This document shows positions 61,154 to 64,000 of a stretch of 64,000 nt of DNA, in pieces; positions within the stretch are counted from its first letter, which is position 1; each line of letters begins with the position of its first letter. The stretch comes from Mesorhizobium sp. WSM4311 (GTDB lineage Bacteria > Pseudomonadota > Alphaproteobacteria > Rhizobiales > Rhizobiaceae): NCBI RefSeq assembly GCF_002295115.1, contig NZ_NSFV01000004.1:124001-188000 (forward strand), written 5' to 3'. The notes under the pieces are model-generated. The model did not search any database, was not told the origin of the DNA, and was given only the letters and a program-made list of their open reading frames with translations. The position numbers were made by a program, and so were the translations under genes.

Positions 61154-61188
61154 CGACCGACGGATTTCCGTGGTCACGGCGTTTAACG
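61154..61188 (+). promoter_or_regulatory. Bipartite ECF-type promoter motif, copy 1 (upstream of the EF-hand gene)
   Basis: CGACCGACGGA (61154-61164), 15-bp spacer, CGTTTAACG (61180-61188), then TGAAG 3 bp on. The same two blocks, with a 16-bp spacer, occur at 63306-63341 before the GCG_CRPN gene. The motif ends 58 bp before the EF-hand start, a promoter-like position. The spacing of two short conserved blocks is that of ECF sigma promoters. Confidence 0.65.
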
Positions 61189-61246
61189 GCTGAAGCGTGA
61201 CTGCGGCATGGGCCGTGGCCGACGCGCCAACCGGAGACGCCGAAGC

Positions 61247-61705
61247 ATGATAAGCCGTTCAATCCTTGCCGCTGCCCTGAGCCTGCTGACCGTTGCGGCC
61301 CTCGCCCAGACGGCGACCCAGCCCCGAGCTGCTGCGCCGCTTGGCGTGACGTCTCCCGGCGCCACGCCGCCAGCCGCCGCCCCAGCCGCACCAAGGGCCA
61401 AGTCCGACATCACGCTGGCCAAGTTCCAGAAGCGGCGGGAGAAGGCGATCATGGCCGCCGACGCGGATGGCGACGGCAAGATCAGCCTGCTGGAGTGGGA
61501 GGCTTTTCAGGCCAAGCGCAACATCAAGGGCGATGCGGCCAAATCCTTCGCGCGCATCGGTTCGAACCATGATGGCTTCATCGATCGTGCCGAGGTCGAT
61601 GCGTTCTTCGCCAAGCGCTTTGCCAAGCTCGACAAGAATGGCGACGGCGTTCTGACGGCCGACGAGATGCCAGGCCACAAATCCGCTCCCAAGCCGGAGC
61701 AATGA
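61247..61705 (+). CDS. Secreted EF-hand calcium-binding protein
   Basis: 152 residues. Signal peptide MISRSILAAALSLLTVAALA (1-20), a Pro/Ala linker (22-50), then EF-hands: DADGDGKISLLEWE (about 79-92, canonical), SNHDGFIDRAEVD (degenerate loop, about 107-119) and DKNGDGVLTADEM (about 130-142, canonical). Periplasmic Ca or other divalent-ion binding is expected. ATG at 61247 with CCGGAGACG upstream. It is the first gene behind the motif at 61154-61188, and the sigma gene follows after 45 bp. Confidence 0.88.
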   Translation: MISRSILAAALSLLTVAALAQTATQPRAAAPLGVTSPGATPPAAAPAAPRAKSDITLAKFQKRREKAIMAADADGDGKISLLEWEAFQAKRNIKGDAAKSFARIGSNHDGFIDRAEVDAFFAKRFAKLDKNGDGVLTADEMPGHKSAPKPEQ

Positions 61706-61750
61706 CCAAGAGGCCATGACACGTGATGGAAATCGGGAGTGCGCCAGCCG

Positions 61751-62287
61751 ATGAGCGCCGATCCGGACGAGGAGTTGGTTCGCCGGGTCGGTGCCGGCGA
61801 CCCGGCGGCCGTGCAGACGCTCGTCGCACGCAAATTGCCGCGCATCCTTTCGCTCGCCGTGCGCATGCTGGGCGATGCGGCGGAGGCCGAGGATGTCGCA
61901 CAGGAGACCTTCGTGCGCATCTGGCGCCACGCCTCGAGCTGGCGGCGCGGCAATGCACGCTTCGACAGCTGGATCCATCGGGTGACGCTCAACCTCTGCT
62001 ACGACCGGCTGCGCCGGCGCCGGGAACTGGTGACCGACGATTTGCCGGACATGGTCGACCCTGCCCCGCTTCCCGACGCCCGCGAAGAGCCGCAGGGGAT
62101 CGAGCAGGCCTTGCAGGCGATCGCGCCACGCCAGCGCGAGGCGATCATCCTGGTCTATTATCAGGAGATGTCCAACATCGAGGCGGCCGCGACCCTGGAG
62201 ATCAGCGTCGATGCGCTGGAGAGCCTGCTTTCGCGCGGCCGGCGGGCCTTGCAGATGATCCTGGCCAGGGATGGCGTCCATGACTGA
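61751..62287 (+). CDS. ECF-type RNA polymerase sigma factor
   Basis: 178 residues with region 2 (LPRILSLAVRMLGDAAEAEDVAQETFVRIWRHA, about 32-64) that reads -10 DNA and region 4 (IAPRQREAIILVYYQEMSNIEAAATLEISVDALESLLSRGRRAL, about 125-168) for the -35. It lacks region 1 and has only a remnant of region 3. ATG at 61751; an in-frame GTG at 61739 is possible. Next genes encode a membrane protein and a periplasmic sensor, a layout like CnrH-CnrY-CnrX. It probably activates the two motifs at 61154 and 63306. Confidence 0.93.
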   Translation: MSADPDEELVRRVGAGDPAAVQTLVARKLPRILSLAVRMLGDAAEAEDVAQETFVRIWRHASSWRRGNARFDSWIHRVTLNLCYDRLRRRRELVTDDLPDMVDPAPLPDAREEPQGIEQALQAIAPRQREAIILVYYQEMSNIEAAATLEISVDALESLLSRGRRALQMILARDGVHD

Positions 62288-62406
62288 GAAGACCGCGACC
62301 ATGAATGGCGGACATTCACCGCGCTTTATGGACGTCCGGCGGGGGCCGGCCGGCCTCGTTTCCAACCCGCGTGGGCACGCGGCACCAAGGGGCAAGGGGA
62401 AGACAG

Positions 62407-62853
62407 ATGGCTGAAGACATCGAGGACGGACCGGCAATGGACGCCAGGCGTTTCGCGGCGCTCGCCGAAGCCTATGGCGGCGATCTGCGGCGCTGGCCAC
62501 AAGCGGAGCGCGACGCCGCCACCGCCTTTGCCTCAAGCGAGACAGGCCAGGCCATCTCGCGACGGGCCGATACGCTTGACGCCGTGCTCGACAGTTATCG
62601 CGTCCCGCACCCCGGCAAGGCGCTGCACGATACGATCCTGCGGACCGCCGACCGGTACATCGTCCGGCGGCGGCATCAGCGCTTCTGGTGGCTGGGGCTG
62701 GGGCTGGCCGGCATAGGGCTGGCCGGCGCCATTGCCGGACTGGCCCTGGTGACCGTCGTCACGCCCGAAGTTCAGCCCGACCATTATGTGCTCGACGCCA
62801 ATGCGACGGCGTTCGGCGATGCCGGACCCGACACGATCGAGGAAGACCTATGA
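62407..62853 (+). CDS. Putative membrane anti-sigma factor
   Basis: 148 residues. Cytoplasmic N-terminal part (1-93) rich in Arg/Ala (RFAALAEAYGGDLRRWPQAERDAATAF), one membrane helix (about 95-118, WLGLGLAGIGLAGAIAGLALV) and a short periplasmic end. This is the topology of a single-pass anti-sigma factor; no ZAS zinc motif is seen. ATG at 62407. The stop overlaps the sensor start (ATGA). Function is inferred from position and topology. Confidence 0.7.
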   Translation: MAEDIEDGPAMDARRFAALAEAYGGDLRRWPQAERDAATAFASSETGQAISRRADTLDAVLDSYRVPHPGKALHDTILRTADRYIVRRRHQRFWWLGLGLAGIGLAGAIAGLALVTVVTPEVQPDHYVLDANATAFGDAGPDTIEEDL

Positions 62854-63305
62854 GCACCGGCCGCAATCTCCTCATCGCATCGGTGATGCTGAACGTCTTC
62901 CTGGCCGGCGCGCTTGCCGGCGGGGCCGTCTGGATAAAACGCGGCAAGCCGGCCCAGGGCTATTCGCTGGAGGCGGCAGGCGGCCGGCTTCCCGACCAGC
63001 AACGCACGCTGTTCCGCAAGGCGCTGCGCGAAGTCCGCCAAGAGTCGCGCGAAATCATTCGCGACGGCCAGCAGGCCAGGCGCGATGCGGCGGATCTGCT
63101 GCGGCAGCCCGTCCTCGACACGGCGGCCCTGGCCGCCGCCCTGGAGCGAGCCCGCAATGCCGACGTCACCGTGCGCACGCGGCTGGAGCAGCGCATCATC
63201 GAGTTCGCGGCGGCAGGCTCCGCCGAGGATCGCAGCCTGCTGGCGGAAGGGCTCTCAAGGCGCGCCGGGCCGCAGCCGTCGACACCGCCAAAAAAATCGC
63301 CGTGA
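62850..63305 (+). CDS. Periplasmic heavy-metal-sensor-like protein (CpxP/CnrX type)
   Basis: 151 residues. N-terminal anchor helix (about 7-27, LLIASVMLNVFLAGALAGGAV), then a long helical periplasmic domain (RTLFRKALREVRQESREIIRDGQQARRDAADLLRQPVLDTAALAAALERARNADVTVRTRLEQRIIEFAA) in the Metal_resist/CpxP style. It has no clear His/Met metal site, so metal sensing is a family-based guess. It is coupled to the anti-sigma gene, and copy 2 of the promoter motif starts at its stop codon. Confidence 0.82.
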   Translation: MSTGRNLLIASVMLNVFLAGALAGGAVWIKRGKPAQGYSLEAAGGRLPDQQRTLFRKALREVRQESREIIRDGQQARRDAADLLRQPVLDTAALAAALERARNADVTVRTRLEQRIIEFAAAGSAEDRSLLAEGLSRRAGPQPSTPPKKSP

Positions 63306-63341
63306 CGACCGACGGAAAATGCCGATGGCGCCCGTTTAACG
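63306..63341 (+). promoter_or_regulatory. Bipartite ECF-type promoter motif, copy 2 (upstream of the GCG_CRPN gene)
   Basis: CGACCGACGGA (63306-63316), 16-bp spacer, CGTTTAACG (63333-63341), TGAAG 4 bp on. Identical blocks to copy 1 at 61154-61188. It begins immediately after the sensor stop codon and ends 73 bp before the next start. Confidence 0.65.
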
Positions 63342-63414
63342 AGATGAAGGGCAGGATCTGCCGGGCCATCTGGCGCCGACAGGTTTCAACCTCGGACAAC
63401 TTCGGAGCATGTTC

Positions 63415-63693
63415 ATGAACTATCTGACAAAATACGCGGCCACCGCCGCTCTCGCGATGACCGGAGCGGTGGCTACGGTCGCGGCATCCTCGGCAATGCC
63501 ACTGGCGCCGGTTGCCGCCCCGGCGCTGGTCGAGCACGTCGCCTGGGGTTGCGGACCTGGCTGGCATCCCAATCCCTGGGGGCGCTGCGTCCCCAATCGC
63601 GTGGTCGTCTACCCCGGTTACCATTATTGGCATCGCCCGGTCTTCTATGGGTGGCATCCGCACCGTCACTGGCACCGCTGGCATCGCTGGTAG
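63415..63693 (+). CDS. GCG_CRPN-type secreted protein with His/Trp-rich tail
   Basis: 92 residues. Signal peptide about 1-28 (AATAALAMTGAVATVAASSA). The hallmark WGCGPGWHPNPWGRCVPN follows (two cysteines, G-C-G and C-x-P-N), then a tail dominated by His, Trp, Tyr and Arg (HYWHRPVFYGWHPHRHWHRWHRW). The tail can bind divalent metal or stack on polymers. The ATG at 63415 (7 nt after GGAG) is preferred over one at 63409. It lies directly behind promoter motif copy 2. Confidence 0.85.
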   Translation: MNYLTKYAATAALAMTGAVATVAASSAMPLAPVAAPALVEHVAWGCGPGWHPNPWGRCVPNRVVVYPGYHYWHRPVFYGWHPHRHWHRWHRW

Positions 63694-63701
63694 GGGCTTC
63701 G

Positions 63702-63725
63702 GGGGCCGACAACTTCGTCGGCCCC
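63702..63725 (+). terminator. Strong hairpin after the GCG_CRPN gene
   Basis: Perfect 9-bp stem GGGGCCGAC/GTCGGCCCC with a 6-nt loop, 8 bp after the stop codon, no U-tract. A second stem (GGGCTTCC/GGGAAGCCC, about 63759-63788) follows before the DUF1800 start. They may attenuate read-through into DUF1800. Confidence 0.5.
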
Positions 63726-63808
63726 ACGACCTCAGTTGAACAGGCACGAAACGGCTCGAACGGGCTTCCGGCGCCGTGCGCGGGAAGCCCCAGCAATGGA
63801 GAGCTGAC

Positions 63809-64000
63809 TTGGATATCCCGGCCTCCAATTCCCCGCCAGATCCAGTGCTCGTCGCTTTCAACCGCTTCGGGCTCGGGGCAAGGCCCGGCGACCGCGACAG
63901 GGTGGCCCACGACCCGCGGGGCTATCTGAAGGCGGAACTGCGGCAGCCCGACATCGCCCTGATCCCGCTCGACGATCCGGCCTATGCGAGCCTGCCGGGC
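63809..64000 (+). CDS. DUF1800 family protein (5' part, cut by the window edge)
   Basis: 64 residues visible. After a short lead the family start VLVAFNRFGLGARPGD is plain, followed by YLKAELRQPD. The frame is open to base 64000. The start is probably TTG at 63809, since GGAG lies 7 nt upstream and no ATG exists in frame; a GTG at about 63845 is the alternative. DUF1800 proteins are exported and usually stand before a DUF1501 partner, which would be expected just outside the window. They often accompany ECF/metal-sensor modules. Confidence 0.85.
   Translation, partial: MDIPASNSPPDPVLVAFNRFGLGARPGDRDRVAHDPRGYLKAELRQPDIALIPLDDPAYASLPG

Noticed and set aside
1..64000. CRISPR array, insertion sequence, prophage or rRNA operon
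   Set aside because: No regularly spaced direct repeats, transposase, integrase or phage genes and no rRNA sequence were seen on either strand.

Overview
The window is chromosomal DNA from a high-GC alphaproteobacterium of the order Rhizobiales, most likely a Mesorhizobium or close relative. This rests on gene order (nusA-rimP; trmB-metK-Xre regulator-lnt; ybeY-phoH-miaB; SRP RNA-dnaX-ybaB; cycM/kdsB-pheA), an Irr-type iron control element, and short palindromic intergenic elements that resemble those common in Mesorhizobium. Species assignment is an inference from memory of gene order and repeat style. No database search was run.

Layout. 1-13.5 kb is a dense housekeeping block, almost all on the minus strand: nusA (cut by the left edge), rimP with its own promoter and an attenuator-like terminator in the leader, a small plus-strand ORF, trmB, metK, a PraR/PhrR-type regulator, lnt, a VOC protein, corC, ybeY, phoH, miaB, plsC, rimI and tsaB. 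13.5-21.2 kb is an iron region: a COG3487-3490-type set (imelysin, di-haem oxidoreductase, second imelysin, DUF1513 protein) with a bacterioferritin/Bfd pair inside it. A divergent ferredoxin-reductase-like flavoprotein follows, and a perfect 21-bp Irr-box-like palindrome lies between the two directions. 21.2-28.2 kb has gabT and a three-gene RND efflux operon. 28.2-33.6 kb is a complete Dpp/Opp-type peptide ABC operon. 33.6-41.3 kb holds recR, a lytic transglycosylase, a SleB-like hydrolase, ybaB, dnaX, the SRP RNA, a HIT protein and nudC. 41.3-42.9 kb is a small accessory islet: an AT-rich orphan ORF, a Dabb protein and a Phd/VapC toxin-antitoxin pair behind a 24-bp palindrome. 42.9-54.2 kb has pheA, kdsB, cycM, a YejA-YejA-YejB-YejE-YejF peptide/microcin-type importer and ghrA. 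54.2-61.0 kb holds a P-loop kinase-like protein, a small lipoprotein, a TPR-methyltransferase, a ligase-associated exonuclease and ATP-dependent DNA ligase, a single-pass membrane protein, tRNA-Thr(CGT) and a DUF2158 protein. 61.2 kb to the end is an ECF-sigma module: EF-hand protein, sigma factor, putative membrane anti-sigma factor, CpxP/CnrX-like sensor, GCG_CRPN-type His/Trp-rich secreted protein and a DUF1800 gene running off the right edge.

How the parts work together. The left block supports translation, tRNA modification and envelope lipid/lipoprotein maturation. The iron region joins periplasmic iron capture (imelysins, di-haem protein) to cytosolic storage and release (Bfr, Bfd, possibly the divergent reductase), probably under Irr. 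The two peptide ABC systems and the cell-wall hydrolases point to peptide uptake and envelope remodelling. The most interesting new signal is at the right edge: two nearly identical bipartite promoter-like motifs (CGACCGACGGA, 15-16 bp, CGTTTAACG) stand in front of the EF-hand gene and the GCG_CRPN gene. They look like the self-recognition promoters of the encoded ECF sigma factor. No CRISPR array, insertion sequence, prophage or rRNA operon was seen.
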